Source: Sindora glabra (Eukaryota > Streptophyta > Magnoliopsida > Fabales > Fabaceae). Taken from it: a stretch of DNA of 64,000 nt. Position 1 is the stretch's first letter; the number at the start of each line of letters is the position of its first letter. The position numbers and the translations under genes are program-made. The stretch spans positions 66,799,283-66,863,282 of the forward strand of contig CM035235.1 of assembly GCA_020226215.1 (NCBI GenBank), given 5' to 3'. Under the pieces are notes generated by a model. It had not been told where the DNA came from, made no database searches, and saw only the letters and a program-made list of their open reading frames with translations. Shown in pieces: positions 37,787 to 50,660 of the stretch.

Positions 37787-38992
37787 GGTGGCATTTGATT
37801 CGCGAAATATTTTTAATATTTTTAAAAATATTTAAGAGAAATATCACATTTTTATATTTGATTCAAGATTTGAAAAAAAAAGTTTAGGAATGTCACATTC
37901 CTAAAGATATTTTTGACTTAACTTTTTCAAAAATATTTTTATGGGGATCGGGAATCTCATATTTTCATGAAATGAAAATATTGATGCTAAAATAAAAGGA
38001 TAAAGTTGCTCTCATATTTAATTCTTTTTTTTATTTATCACTTTATCAAATAATTTTTAATTTAAATAGGAAATAATTATCACTTTATTTTTAAAATATT
38101 TTTTATTATTAAGAAATACAATAACATTAATTTTTTAACTATAATTTCTTTTATATTATTGTTCCTAATGTTTGCAAAATTATTTTAATGTAGTTATATA
38201 TACATATGAGTTTTTTATTAAAAAAATAATACAATAGGTTTGGAATTTCTTTAAAAAAGGCATATTTTTATATAAAAATATATAATAATATTTTTATACT
38301 AGAGAAGAAATTATAATATAAAATTTAATATCAGTATAAAATATAATTATAAAAATAATTTAATCATAAAAATTTATAATTTTATAAAAAGAGAAATATC
38401 AAGTATATTTAATATTATGATAATAACTTAAATAAATTATGCTCACTTTATTTTAAAAATTGATCTAGTAATAATATGAATACTGATAATTTTAATAATA
38501 AAGTATAACATATAAAAATATAATATATTAAATATTAAAATATAATAAAGTGTAAATTATTCATATATATATATTAATAAAATTTTAGATGTTAAATATT
38601 GAAATTTAATTTATTAGATGTATTTATTATTTATATAGTTTTAAATAAAAATATTATTTACTAAGTTATATTTTGTAATACAAATTTTCATAAGGGTATT
38701 TTTGAAACAAGTTCAAGATTTTCAAGAATATTAAATATGAACTAGACATAGTAATATAACATATCTACAAATCTAGCAAAATATTCTTAAAAAAATTTAT
38801 AATGAATATAGGAATATAGGAATATTGTGTTTCCATTAATTAAATTTTTAAAAATCATATTCATAGAAATGTATAGAAATGTAGGAAAATTTATAGTGAA
38901 TCAAATATAAAAATATTATATTTTTATTAATCATATTCCCAAGAATGTACGTTTTTTTTAAGAATATGATTCTTGGAAATCAAACACCATCT
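37787..38992. mobile_element. TIR element, about 1.2 kb, related to 61432-62078
   Basis: The left end 'ggtggcatttgattcgcga' is matched by the inverted right end (complement of 'caaacaccatc' preceded by 'cttggaaat'). Both sides carry the subterminal word 'tttttatatttgattca'. The same ends are seen at 61432-62078. The interior is AT-rich without an open frame. Probably a non-autonomous hAT-type element; TSD not resolved. Confidence 0.55.
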
Positions 38993-41169
38993 ATGAATAA
39001 TCCAATTTCCCAATTTCTAATTAACTCATAAACTTTTTGGTAATTGACAACTTGATGTTAGTGATTAATGATGGCACTAAAGATTAGGATCAATCACTTA
39101 GCCCATGATGAATCAAAAGGCTTTGAAAAAGCAAAAGCTTTTGATGGTCTTAAAAATGGGAAAAGATACTGAAATTTTTTACTCTTCTTTATTTCTGGCA
39201 AAAAAAATAAATTTTTATTTTACTTTTGGGGATATTAAAAAATGATTGTTTGAGTAAAAAACCAAAAAATTCCTCATAAAGTAGATTAAGTGCTGGTCCA
39301 AACCCTATTAACAGGGTTCACAGCAACTGTTAAAGATTTAAAATAACACGGCAAAAGAGGGGAAATAAAGGTTTTGGGTTTCGAAAAAAAAGACCTTTCT
39401 GGCTTTGGGTGACGGGGAAAGAACTATTTGAGAAATCCGTGCACCAATATTGATGATCCTAATTTTTGTGTTACTGGAATCATTTTAATTCTATAATTTT
39501 GAGGTGAATTTTATGTGCTTTAACGTTTTAAAACCTAAAATAACATGTGAATCTTAGAAATTAATAAATTAAAATTATTTGAGCATATTTATTAAAAATA
39601 AATAATTATAATTAAATCATTTTAAAACTTGTTAACTCATCACAAATTTTAAAACTTGAGAGATGCCATAAAAGTCACCTCATTTTGAATTTATCATAAA
39701 AAATACAAAATTCAAATATAGAGTCCAAACTGTTATTAATAAGACATGTTGGAATCTTGAAATAAAATACCCCAAATTATTATGCTACTCCTAACACAAG
39801 TGGGACTTAATATATGTTTCTTTTTTGTGAAAATTACTATGACCACAAGAATAATGCTATTCAAATCCGTATATTCTCACAACTTCTATACAATTTTTTT
39901 TTGTCAGATCAATCTCAGAAGATGATGAAGATGATAAATGTTAAAAAAATGCTATAAAATGCAAGTGTATCTAGCATTGTTGTAACCATAACAATAATTA
40001 TCATAATAATATATTATATTTATTGTCACTTTTGGTGATATAATAACATAAGATATTATTTTTGTGAATTTTTTCTTTTAACATTTCTAGTTCAAACCGA
40101 GGACTTTGCTATGATATCTTAAGTAATTTATTATTTTTATTGTTACATTTTATCCAAAAAGAAAATATTCTTGGATGAAGGGGAAAAAAAGAGAGTAAAA
40201 CCTCTTTTCGAGCATATGAAACTCAAATATTCAACTTTTTTTACTTTGGTAAAAATATTTTTATTAACTTCTTCTTTTCCTTGGATATTAATTTATCCCA
40301 TTTCATTCTCAATGAAATGAAATTAGACAAATTAATCATTATACAAATATTAACTAGATTAAATTGGACAAATATCAGCAGTTTAATGATAAATATGATT
40401 TTATATTATTTGAAATTTTTTAGTTCTCATTAAATTTAAAATTTTGTGTTTACACGTTAAATAGATTATTATTTTTATTATTATTGTAAAAATTATATAA
40501 ATTCATATTTTATAGAAATAAAATTGATAAAAAATATTTTATAAAGATAAATGTGAGAAAAATTAAATTTCACGTGAGCCGGAGGGTTTATTCAAAAAAA
40601 TAATAATATTAATATTTCTACTCTTCCTTATTTAGAGTAATATTCGGATCCAAGAACAAAATGGCAGACGCAAACTTTGTCTGAAATCAAAACAGTACCT
40701 TTTTAAAAATGCAAACGGCTGAGGCTGCTGAGCTGCCGAACAATAAGCCTCGAGGAAGTAATTCTAGATTTGGATTAATTAATTATTATTATTAATTCCT
40801 AAGAATAAATTAATACCAGTATAATCTTTTCAATCCTTAAAAAAGTAACATAATATATAAATAATTGATTATATAAAATTCCCTGCACCCCCCACCCCAA
40901 AAAAAAAAGTATGATAATTCTTCGAAAACTGTAATACATGACGAGAGCAGCGGCAGCATGAGCCGCTCAGCCAAACAAAAGGGAGCTCCATCTTCTTGAA
41001 GGAAGTGCTTCTGAAAATCACTTCATAAAATAATTGAATTCACAATGTTTGAATCAGTACAGACATAAATGTTCAATTTGGGAAGCACATTTTTATTTAA
41101 TCCATTTGGCCATTTCTCAACGTCTCTTTCTTCCTGTTCAAACTCTATTATTGTAAAAAAAATAACATA
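38993..41169. other. Intergenic with scattered GC-richer patches
   Basis: 39290-39440, 40640-40760 and 40930-41000 have less AT-rich sequence, the last two with imperfect GC-rich self-complementarity ('gcggcagcatgagccgctcagcc'). No coding exon can be supported. Confidence 0.4.
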
Positions 41170-41333
41170 AAATTGAAAAAGGTGTGTGTATATATATAAA
41201 GAAAGAAAATACAAAATACTTCCTTCAATTTAAAGGTGATTAAAATAAAATTGAAAAAGGTGTATATACATATAAAGGGAAAAGATACAAAATATTTGCT
41301 TTAATTTAAAGGTAATTGAATTTTTATCTCTTT
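41170..41333. repeat. Tandem duplication of about 83 bp
   Basis: 'aattgaaaaaggtgtgtgta' (about 41172) and 'aaattgaaaaaggtgtatat' (about 41250) each begin a unit. Each unit continues through 'tataaagraaa' and ends in 'tttaaaggtgatt / tttaaaggtaatt'. The second unit runs into the foldback MITE. Confidence 0.75.
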
Positions 41334-41770
41334 CAAGTTTCAAAATTTAAAATTATTTCTTTAAATTTTGCAAATTTTAAAATTAATATCTATCATTTAA
41401 TTAATTAATTAATTAATTTTTTATAAAAATTTTAAACAAAAATTATAATATTATAAAATATTACTTTATTTTGTTATTTTTTAAATAATTCATGCCTCAT
41501 TTATAAGTATTTAATTAAAAGCTATATGTAATTTAATTTCTATTAATTATATAACATAGAAATTGTATATGAAAAAATTATAAAAAATAATATAATACAA
41601 TATTGTGTTTATTATTTAAAAAATTCATAAAAAATACATAATTTAATAAAATGACTAATTATATAAATAATAGGTGTTAATTTCAAGTTTTATGAAATTT
41701 AACACAATAATTTTTAATTTTTTAAAATTGAAAGAGGTAAAATTTAACACCTTTAAATTAAAGGGATATT
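41283..41770. mobile_element. Foldback MITE, third copy of the 27969 family
   Basis: 'ttttatctctttcaagttt' and 'tatctatcatttaattaatt' on the left are the inverse of 'ataataggtgttaatttcaa' and 'aattgaaagaggtaaaattt' on the right. Non-coding. Confidence 0.7.
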
Positions 41771-43007
41771 TTTCAATTTTTTCTTGTATAAAATTAATCC
41801 GACATGAGCTGGAGAATATTGTTACTTATAAAAAAGAATTATACTTTGACGCATACTGGGAAAATTTTCAATTTATATATTAATGTAAGGATTATGTTTA
41901 TATAATTTTGTAAAAAAAAAGTCAATTTTTTTTTACTTTTGCATAAAAATAATCTTTCTGCTTAACATTGAATGATAAAATTATAATTTTTTATACATTT
42001 CTTACACGTAAAATTTACAAACGGCTTTTTGTGAAAAAAATATATATAAAATTTCGTATACAATAAAGTTGCAAATTCTTATATTAGAGCTTCACTCTTG
42101 TACAAATAGTTTTGTCTAACAAAGTCATCTATCTTGTTTTTCTTCTCGAGAAGAATCACTCTGCATTTTTTTTTTAATTTACAAAAAGCAAATCTTATAT
42201 TGATATTTTTTATTAATTTAAATTTTCAATTTTTACCCATTCTCTTTTACATTATCATCATTATTTATGTATCGCACTACATAATCATTGCTTGTGTGTT
42301 GCGCGTAATTAAAAATCATTAAATTTTTTATAAAAATATTTAATTAATCTTACTTTTTAATGATGTGTACAAGGGATTTGAGTTGAACTGCTTGACTGTT
42401 CAATGAACTTAACTTAATAATGGTTTGATTCAATTTGAGTCGGGATTTATTTTTATCCAGTTCAAACAAAAAGTATAATTCATTTAACAATTTAAGTTAA
42501 GTAGAATTTATTTTTTATTGGCTTGTTTAATTCATGGGTAGTTCATTTATATTTATATATATATAAGCATTAAATTGTTTTATTTTTATTAAATATTAAT
42601 ATTAATATAATTATAATTTTCTTTTTAACCAATTTATAATTATTGATAAAATGTAATTTTTTATTAATTAATTTATAATTTAAGTTAGTGTATTTTTTGT
42701 AAAATTAGATTTTATATTAATATAATTAATTTACTAACCGATCAAACTCAAATTGAATATCGAACTTGTTTACAGATTCACCAACTTCTTTTTTCAATCA
42801 CTATCAAATTAATTAAGCTAATTATTGAAGTTTACTGTTCTAAACTGAGCCGAATACAAACTATTTTTTTTTATTATAGTTTGAATTCGAGTTGAACCCC
42901 TATAAATTTTTATTATATCATGTCTAATTATATCAAAATTTAATTCCTTGATTCTATCCGGATGGTACTTGAGTTAAGCATATTGGCTACTCCCTTAACT
43001 CAATTCA

Positions 43008-43265
43008 ATAATGGCCGGATTTGATTAAATTTTTAATTAATTTAATTAACTCTGGTGTAGATCAATTATAAATTTTTATTATATACATATTTATATGATA
43101 TAATATATAATTAAAATTTTAATTTACTTTAATAGTATTAAACTTATGTTATTTAATAATATTTATAGTCATATTAAATATTAAATTTTTTGCCTCAAAA
43201 ATATACCTTTTATTAATTAATTAATGTATATGTTAAATTAAGCTTCAGTCAAGTTCAAATTCAGC
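43008..43265. repeat. Dispersed repeat, second copy interrupted at 58605-60320
   Basis: This segment, starting near 'ccggatttgattaaattt' and passing through 'ttatgttatttaataatatt' to 'taagcttcagtcaagttcaa', aligns with 58605-58830 and then continues at 60246-60320. The uninterrupted copy here acts as the empty-site reference for the insertion at 58832-60245. The larger unit probably begins near 42360. Confidence 0.65.
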
Positions 43266-43309
43266 TCCTTCCATTTTAAATAAGTTATAATTACAATTAA
43301 TAATTTTAA

Positions 43310-44540
43310 AATCCGACGTACCCCGGCAGGGCGTGTTATCCCAGATTCTCAATACGGAGGAAATGCGGGCCCCGCTACACATTTCACCATTATCTTTCTT
43401 CTCAGGTGTGGATGTACGATGTGGTCAAAGCTGCGGAGAGAATATTTATTATGCGTCCTTAGATTTATACTATTAATTTTAAATGAAATTTATTATTATT
43501 TTAAAATTAATTAAATTATATTTATTAATTTAATAGAGTAAATTTAAACTATTAAAAAATTGTGTACCGTATATTTTTTTAATTATATTTTCAGAGTCCA
43601 ACTCTGGAATCTTGAGATTGAATTTTAACCTCTGTATTTTTCCAGATTCAGCCTAATAATAATAGTAAAGCTGCATCAACAATGTATTCACTCAATTATG
43701 AGCCTCAATTTTATAATAATCTTTTAGTTTTAATCATAATCAATAAATATTTTTATTTTCAATTGAAATTGAATTGCAGGGGGCATACTATCACCAGCAT
43801 GGCAAATTAAAAACCCTTTAAAAGGGACGAAAAGACAATAAATAGGCACAGATTTGGCAGAATCCCCGTCATCACCACGCCACTTGTGATTATTCCATTT
43901 CTAGAAAAGATTCTTCCAACTTTAAATGTCTCAATTATAATTTTTTTAGTTTTTAGTTTTATTCAGTATATGAATGACAACTATCTAATTCTTTATTCAT
44001 TTATCAGTTTTGTAAAATTTATACATAATAAAAAATCTTTTTCTTATTTTTAAATTATTAAAAACTGAAAAAATTTACAATTAGATGAAGCTAAAAATAT
44101 ATGTTATAATTAAATCATACGGTATCTCATCCATCAGTGTTAATTCATAAGTGCGGCTAGTTGTGAAATTTGATTTTCATTCTAACACCAATCTTATTGT
44201 AATCCTTTATAAACCTTTTACAAGATTAGCAACAGCCCAACTTGAATTTTCATTAATAAACCTTTTGGAAAGCTTGTTGGAATTTAAGCTTCGTTGCAGT
44301 ACTTTTTTATTTTTAAAAAAATAGAATCAGGAAAAAATAATCTCTTACATGGAAAAAGAAATTATTTTTATTATTTTTTTTTTATATTTAACATTGAATA
44401 TATGAATTATATTTTATTATTTTAATATTTTATAACTATATAGATAGGAAAATAATTTTCATCAAATCAAATGCAGTCTTGAACCCTTGCCAAATTTTCT
44501 TTAAAGCTTCAATATATTTTCCTGAATAACAGACTTACTT
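43310..44540. other. Intergenic with two GC-richer patches
   Basis: 43315-43440 ('ccgacgtaccccggcagggc' onward) and 43780-43920 are less AT-rich. The second contains an ATAAATA box-like word at about 43840 but is not followed by a coding exon. Nothing recognised. Confidence 0.4.
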
Positions 44541-44549
44541 CAGTTCTTA

Positions 44550-45430
44550 CAGGTAATTTGGTTGCAAGGAAAAGAGGGAAGAAAGAAATAGGTGAGAAGA
44601 AAATAATAGAGAAATCAAGAAGTTATACTGTTTGAAAGCAATAGAAAATAGAAAGGAAAAAAATTTGAATAGAAAAATATAATGGATTTCATATAATAAT
44701 TTTTTCTCTCTAGGAGAGAAGATGGGAGAGAAATTTTCATTTTTAATTGATGTTTCTATTTTAATCACAGGATACCCTCACTAATGCAATTTTAAAAAGA
44801 TGAGGGGAGTCAATTTCTAGTTATTTTTGCTCATTCAAAGTAGTGATATTACTTATATAGTTTCTTGTATATCTTACATTCATGACTTTATTGTCATTTA
44901 TATGTGTTTTTCTCTCAAGCATTAGGTGTGGTAATTTGTGTTTATGTATTAGATGCTATTTTGATTCCTTGAATATATATATAAATTGTAATTTTATTTT
45001 CTTAATTTAAAATAATTTATTTTTATTTTCATATATTTAATTGATAGAATTATAATCTTCATGTTAAATTTCTATCAATTTTATTAACATTGTGCATCAA
45101 ATTATTAGTTATATAATTTTGTGATATTAAAACATCCGTAAATAACATAAAATATAGTAGCAGTTTTTTCTTACAATTTTCTTATATTATTAACATAATT
45201 TTATCCATAATAATAATAATAGCATTGAATTTACAATAAGGTTATTATTATCTTTTTAATTTATTAACTTTTATTTCTTTTTATTTTCTATTCAATCAAA
45301 TAACAAATTATTTTTATTTTATTTCTTTCTTCCTAACTTTCTTTCCAATCAAATATACAAAAAAAAAATTCTTTTCTTCCTTTCTTCATTTTTACTCCTC
45401 ATTTCCATTCTTTCCTAATTTGTCTTGCAG
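44550..45430. mobile_element. Candidate TIR element with purine/pyrimidine ends
   Basis: The left end 'ggtaatttggttgcaagg', followed by a G/A-rich run, is mirrored by the right end, a C/T-rich run finishing 'tttcctaatttgtcttgcag'. The interior is AT-rich. Same end type as 4270-5110. TSD not resolved. Confidence 0.45.
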
Positions 45431-46118
45431 CTAAAAAAAAAGACTTATATTCAACACAAAAAGAAATATCAATAGTCAGTGACAATGAAATATCAACCAG
45501 GACAGGTACTTGAAACTATTAACTACTGGCAATATAAAGTGCCACAGAGATCCCATCAATTTGTTTGAAAGCTGCCTTAAAAGTGACCTTTCTTTTGTTT
45601 AGATTGGCCACACAGATATTGTTAGATCTCTTCCGATTTTTGTTTATTACACCCAAAAAATGCAACTAGACGCTTTATTGAAAAAAAAAATAGTGGTATT
45701 TCTACAAAAACAACTGTTTGTAGTTGTGCACATGATATAGGAAAAGTTTATAATTTATCGATTTATTATTAAATCTAATCATTAATATACATATTTTGCA
45801 AAATCGTTAACCTGATGTGCAATCACATTCTGTGGTGTATTAGTTCACAAGAGATGTTATAAAATATGCAGCACTGATCAGCATAAACTATAAACCATAT
45901 CAGCAATAAGCTTAGACCAAATCAAATCCTTTACAAGGAGTAAATCATTTGGTACAAGAAAAAGGGCACGATGGGAAGAGAAACTCCTGAAAAGAATGTA
46001 CACCAGCACTCTATTCTATCCTCTAAGCTTGAATATTTATAACAAAGAAACCCCAAAGAAGAAACTTGAATCCTCACAGACTCGCTTGAAAAGGAACTGT
46101 GTATTTATGGTTAACTTG

Positions 46119-47940
46119 TCAAAAATTCCAGGATTCTCCTTGATTCTGGGAATAATATAGAGGCCGCTGCATCCTAACACTGCTTATGCTGTTTCTTGCT
46201 GCCATTATTTCATTGAGAGAGAGCTTTTTCTTTGGCTCTGGCCTTTGCTTTGGTGCACTATGAGACCTCAATTTTGCCTTGAATGACTGTGTGTTGGCCA
46301 TGTAGTTAGGAGAATTTGGGCTAGGCCGGAAGAACTGATCACCACAAACACTCCTGGCAGGCGTAGCCGGGGCATTATTAGGCTTCACATAGTTTGTGAA
46401 GCGAGGAGTGCTCTGAGCTGTGGAAAATCTGCATTCGTCGCCATTGAAGTACCATTCGAAGTCTTGTTGAAGTTGTTGCTTGCAATCTGGTACAGAAATC
46501 CGGCCTGGAGGCGGACAAGGAATAAGGGATGAGATTGTTTGATAGGGAAGATCTTCACCACATTCAGACATTGTAGTGGACAACCGCCTGGATCTTGATG
46601 GAGTCCTGTAAGTGTCGATTTCAACAATTCTGGGGCTTTCGTCAGATCCATTGTAGCATGTTTCATGAGATGCTGATAGCCTTTTGCTGTGGAATACATT
46701 TTTCGTTTCATCGAAACGTTCCTGGCAGAGAAAAATGACCGCAAGCATGAGCAACAACACAAAATTAACACATGCATTTGTACATTTAAGTGCACTCATT
46801 GTTGATGTGACTGTATGCATAACAATGTCAATAAGTGAGTGTAACATGATTGAGAACAGAGCCCGATTGTTCCAACAGAATGAAGATTGAAATCTGGATG
46901 TTAGCATAAAAAATGATGTTCTTACCATGGATTTCCTTGCTCGAATTTCGGGTTGAAACCTATAATCTTTGCTCGTGGAACGACGAGCTCTCTGTGATCG
47001 GACGGCAGCCTGAGCTCGTACGAGAGCTTGCATGCTGTGAAGAGTTTGATAAGCCATTTTCCGAACAAGAAAGCCTCTAACAAGAGCTTGAATTTTCACC
47101 AATCCTTTTAGTGCTCTGAGAGCCTTCCGCGCCTAAAAAAAAAATCAGAATTGAACAAGAAGAATGAACTGAAGATTTATGTACAAACACAAGTTCAAAC
47201 GGTCAAATATCAAAACTTTCAATTCAAATATTGTTAATGGAATCGAACAGCTTTTGCAGAAATCGAGGGGGGGAGAAGACGGGAAATAACATGAGGCACT
47301 GTTTCATTAAGAACCTAGAACAACTTTCCCACCTTTTAGAGACCAGACACAAGAGTAAGAACCAATCAAAACATTTATTTCATTAATACCAAACCAATTT
47401 TTTTATCCCACAGACAAAAAATCACTACGAAACACTGCAAATTACCAAATGGCATCTGCACAAACAGGTGACATACCCGATGAGAAAAAACTAAGTAGGT
47501 ACGCCAATTTGAACTTTCCAAAAATAGAAATCAGAAAGGCATTGTATTACCAAATAACCTCTGAAAACCGTTTGAATCTTCACAGCAGCCCACCTCTCCC
47601 TACCGCCACAAAACAATGTGCCTCTGCCCTGGCTTGTTAGCCTCACAACAGCCATGGCAGCCTGTGCCGCTGCCACTGCAGCATCGGCCGCCGCGGCAGT
47701 GGCTGCCGCCACCGCAATCGCGTGCTTATTCTGCTCTGTCTCCGTTTCAGAAGTATAGGATCTGAGCCAAGCTGAATCAGTTGCTGCCACGCCGTTTTGA
47801 TTGTCCTTACCTGGTGGCTTGGCAGAACTCCGTCTTTTCTTCTCCTTCTTGTCAGGAACCAGCGACCCAGAATTTTCGATGCGGTCCTTCTCCTTCTTCA
47901 TCCTCAACAGACCCTTCAACCACCTCGTAGCCCTACCCAT
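46119..47940 (-). CDS. IQ67-domain (IQD) calmodulin-binding protein, 399 aa
   Basis: Exons on the minus strand: 47940-47551, 47132-46926, 46721-46119. All introns are phase 0 with GT-AG ends, giving 399 residues. I chose the ATG at 47940 because it gives the family start MGRATRWLKGLLRMKKEK. The IQ67 domain runs from about residue 118 to 185: AAVKIQTVFRGYL|ARKALRALKGLVKIQALVRGFLVRK, then QTLHSMQALVRAQAAVRSQRARR. It has repeated IQ motifs and calmodulin-binding spacing. The intron falls inside the first IQ motif, as it does across the IQD family. An Ala-rich helix (about residues 70-100) precedes the domain. The C-terminus has conserved SHSAPKQRPE and KKKLSLNEIMAARNS blocks. IQD proteins act as calmodulin-dependent scaffolds at microtubules, plasma membrane or nucleus. 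Closest by memory to the IQD22-26 group. Confidence 0.95.
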
Positions 47941-48260
47941 AATGTTGTTTCTCTCAGTACCAGATTTTGGTTCAGGATCTAAAGAGAGAAACAATGTCAA
48001 AGTTAAACAGATACCAATGTGAGGAAATCAAAGTGGGTATCTTTTTGTTCCCTCTCAAAACATGTAAGTGAACAAGTGGAGTAATCAAATGAATCCGGAT
48101 GATTCAAAACGTAATAAGTGGATTTGGCACAGATGTTTGAGGTTAAAAGAAGAAAAAGGAAAGAAGATGAAGAGACAAAGTGGTGGAGTTTAGTGGTAGA
48201 AACGCTCTGTGAAAACTGGCAGAAGAATCTTTCCAGGTTGCAAGCAGAGAAGCAATGAGA
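47941..48260 (-). promoter_or_regulatory. 5' leader region of the IQD gene
   Basis: On the minus strand a pyrimidine-rich acceptor-like site ('gtttctctctttag') ends at 47979. This suggests that a 5'UTR exon of about 38 nt directly precedes the start codon and that the leader contains an intron. A CT-rich leader-like stretch lies at about 48130-48190. The donor and the transcription start cannot be placed. Confidence 0.4.
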
Positions 48261-48550
48261 GCGGAGTGTGGAGGAAAGGATTAATTTACGGTGTTAAGCT
48301 TCAAAACATTCAAAAATAAATAAATTGAAAAAAAATGGTTAAATACAAATAAACTAGTTTAATAGTATTTTAAAAGATAAATTCCAAATCATTGAACTTT
48401 TCCTTCGAAGTGTTTAATCTCTGAATATTTTTTGTTTGTACAACCTACACACCATATTTTAGAATTCCAATTCAATTCAGTTCTATTTACATCTTCCCTT
48501 TCGGTCCCTTGTACTAGCTAAGAAGCTTTAACAATTTTTTTCACCTAATG

Positions 48551-49110
48551 GATAATGATATTTTAAAATTGATTTATACTAGATTAAAATTAAATCTGAT
48601 ATATAAATTGTTGGAAAAAAATATCTCCTCTCAAAGTAATGCAATATATTACACTAATAATTTAATATAATCCTCAAAAGATTACAAAATAGCACAATAT
48701 CTCCTCCCAAAGTAGTACAATATATTATGTCAATAATTTAACATAAAAAATCCTAAACTCTTAGAAAAAATTATATATAAGAAAAAATCTACTATATCAT
48801 CAAAAAATTACAAAATACTAGATAATAATATATCAAAATTACTTTATACTGGTAATAGATTAAAACTAAATTTAATGTATAAATTGTTGAAAAAAATATC
48901 TCCTCTCAAAGTAGTGCAAAATATTACACTAATAATTTAACATAGAAAATCTCAAAGTCTTGGAAAAAAATCACAAATGAGAAAAATTCCACTATGTTAC
49001 CAAAAGATTACAAGATAATATATGTGAAAATTCTTAATGATAATCCTACAACTTATTAGTGACCATCCTTACATATTTCATAGATATCTGTAAGAGTTCT
49101 CATATAACTT
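48551..49110. repeat. Tandem duplication of LTR-like sequence, about 280-bp period
   Basis: Unit A (48551-48830) and unit B (48831 to about 49110) both start 'gataatratat'. Both pass through 'aaattgttg-aaaaaaatatc', 'tcctctcaaagta' and 'cactaataatttaa'. Unit A holds an additional inner repeat of the 'tatctcctc-caaagta' segment (at 48620 and 48696). The units resemble the LTR-like blocks at 49204 and 50136. Confidence 0.75.
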
Positions 49111-49203
49111 CCATAAATACTCAAATTGTACCTTTTTTATATATGAAACCCTTACTTTTTCTAATTACTACTTTTCCACAGGACCAAACTTGCTTTGGTA
49201 CTA

Positions 49204-50660
49204 ATTACTAAGCGAAAAAAATTCTTTTTATGTGCATATAAGCATCATGTAATTAAATTAATAAGAATATCAATTGTTAGGAAAAATATTTCCTCTCTAG
49301 GCACATAAGCATTAGAGAATTAAATTAAATCAATTAAAGTAAAACAATAAATTATACCAATAATTTAACATTAGGAAAACCCTAAACTTTAAGGAAAAAT
49401 AATGAAAGAGAAAAGATCCATTAGATCATCAAATAATTAAAAAATAATATATGCAAAGGTTCTTAATCGTAATCCTACAACTTCTTAGTTAACATCCTTA
49501 CATTGCTCACGAATATTTATGAGGGTTCTTATCTTTATAAGTACCCACATTATAAAACTCTTGACCATGTCAAATATTTATAGCTATAAAATACTTATTT
49601 GATAAGGAATCTCAATCTTACTCTAGTATAAAAAAAATCTAACTTGAATAGAAAAAAACTCATAATAGGAAACAATCAATAATTAATGAAAATTTGAATT
49701 TGGATTAAATTTAATGATTTTCACTTGACACAAATTTCATCATCTTCATTAATCTTCATATTTCACATATCGTTAAGCAAGACTAATCATGAGGTGCTAA
49801 TCACGAGAGTCCTTTATTATTGTAATTTTTTTTTAAATTGTAACAATCATCTTCCTATCAAGTAATTCTGCCTTAAGCAAGTGTCATAGACTTTACCAAA
49901 GTTTATACACAATCTCCTCATTTGTAGGAATCTTTTACACATACAGAAACTCCAAATCTTTTGAACACTTTCATGAATCATCAAAATCTTTGTAAATCTT
50001 CATCATTACACTAGCTTCATTATCACCATTATTATTAATTTCATCCATCATCTTCATCTTGTACACAAAATCAAATCAGGCTCTTACTTTCTTATATTAC
50101 TACTTTCCCACATGAGTGGACCCACTTTAATATCAATTATTAGAAAAAAAATCTCTTTTTAAAACATATAGGTGTCATGTAATTAAATCAATCAAAATAT
50201 TAGTTACTGGGAAAAATATTTTCTCTTTAAGCAAATAAGTATCAAATAATTGAATTAATTAAAGTAGCATAATAAATCACACTAATAATTTAATGTTAGA
50301 AAAACCCTGAACTTTAGAGGAAAATGATGAATGAGAAAAGATACACTATATTTTCAAAAAATTACAAGATAATACATGTAAAAGTTTTCAACTATAATCC
50401 TTTAACTTCTTAGTCAACATCGTTACAATCTTTATAAACATTTATAAGAGTTTTCATATAACTTTTATAGGTATCACATCATATGTTTTCTTATATATAA
50501 AACCCTTGACTAATATAAATATTTATAATGCAAAAATACTTGTTTAATGAGTAATCTCAATCCTAATTAACATAAAATTCTAATTTGACTAAGAAAAAAC
50601 CTACAATAAGAAATAATCAATAATTAATAATAATTAGAATTTAGGTCAAATACAACATAA
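49204..50660 (-). mobile_element. Non-autonomous LTR-type element, two ~500-bp direct repeats around a ~410-bp interior
   Basis: Blocks 49204-49711 and 50136-50656 align throughout ('ctaataatttaa', 'cctaaactttaaggaaaa', 'cctacaacttcttagt', 'ataaaacccttga'). Between them lies about 410 bp without coding capacity. On the minus strand each block is followed by a primer-site-like sequence ('agtaccaaagc' at 49203-49191; 'tgatattaaag' at 50135-50123), resembling the initiator Met-tRNA site. A matching interior fragment also lies left of 49204. LTR ends with TG/CA and a TSD could not be fixed, so TRIM-like is a working label. Confidence 0.6.

Noticed and set aside
46385..46795. 136-codon minus-strand frame
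   Set aside because: It is a shifted frame of IQD exon 3.
47938..48000. Longer IQD N-terminus starting at 48000
   Set aside because: The family start MGRATRWLKG fits the ATG at 47940, and an acceptor-like site lies between the two.
47797..48022. Plus-strand frames over the IQD first exon
   Set aside because: They are antisense shadows of the Ala/Lys-rich IQD N-terminus.
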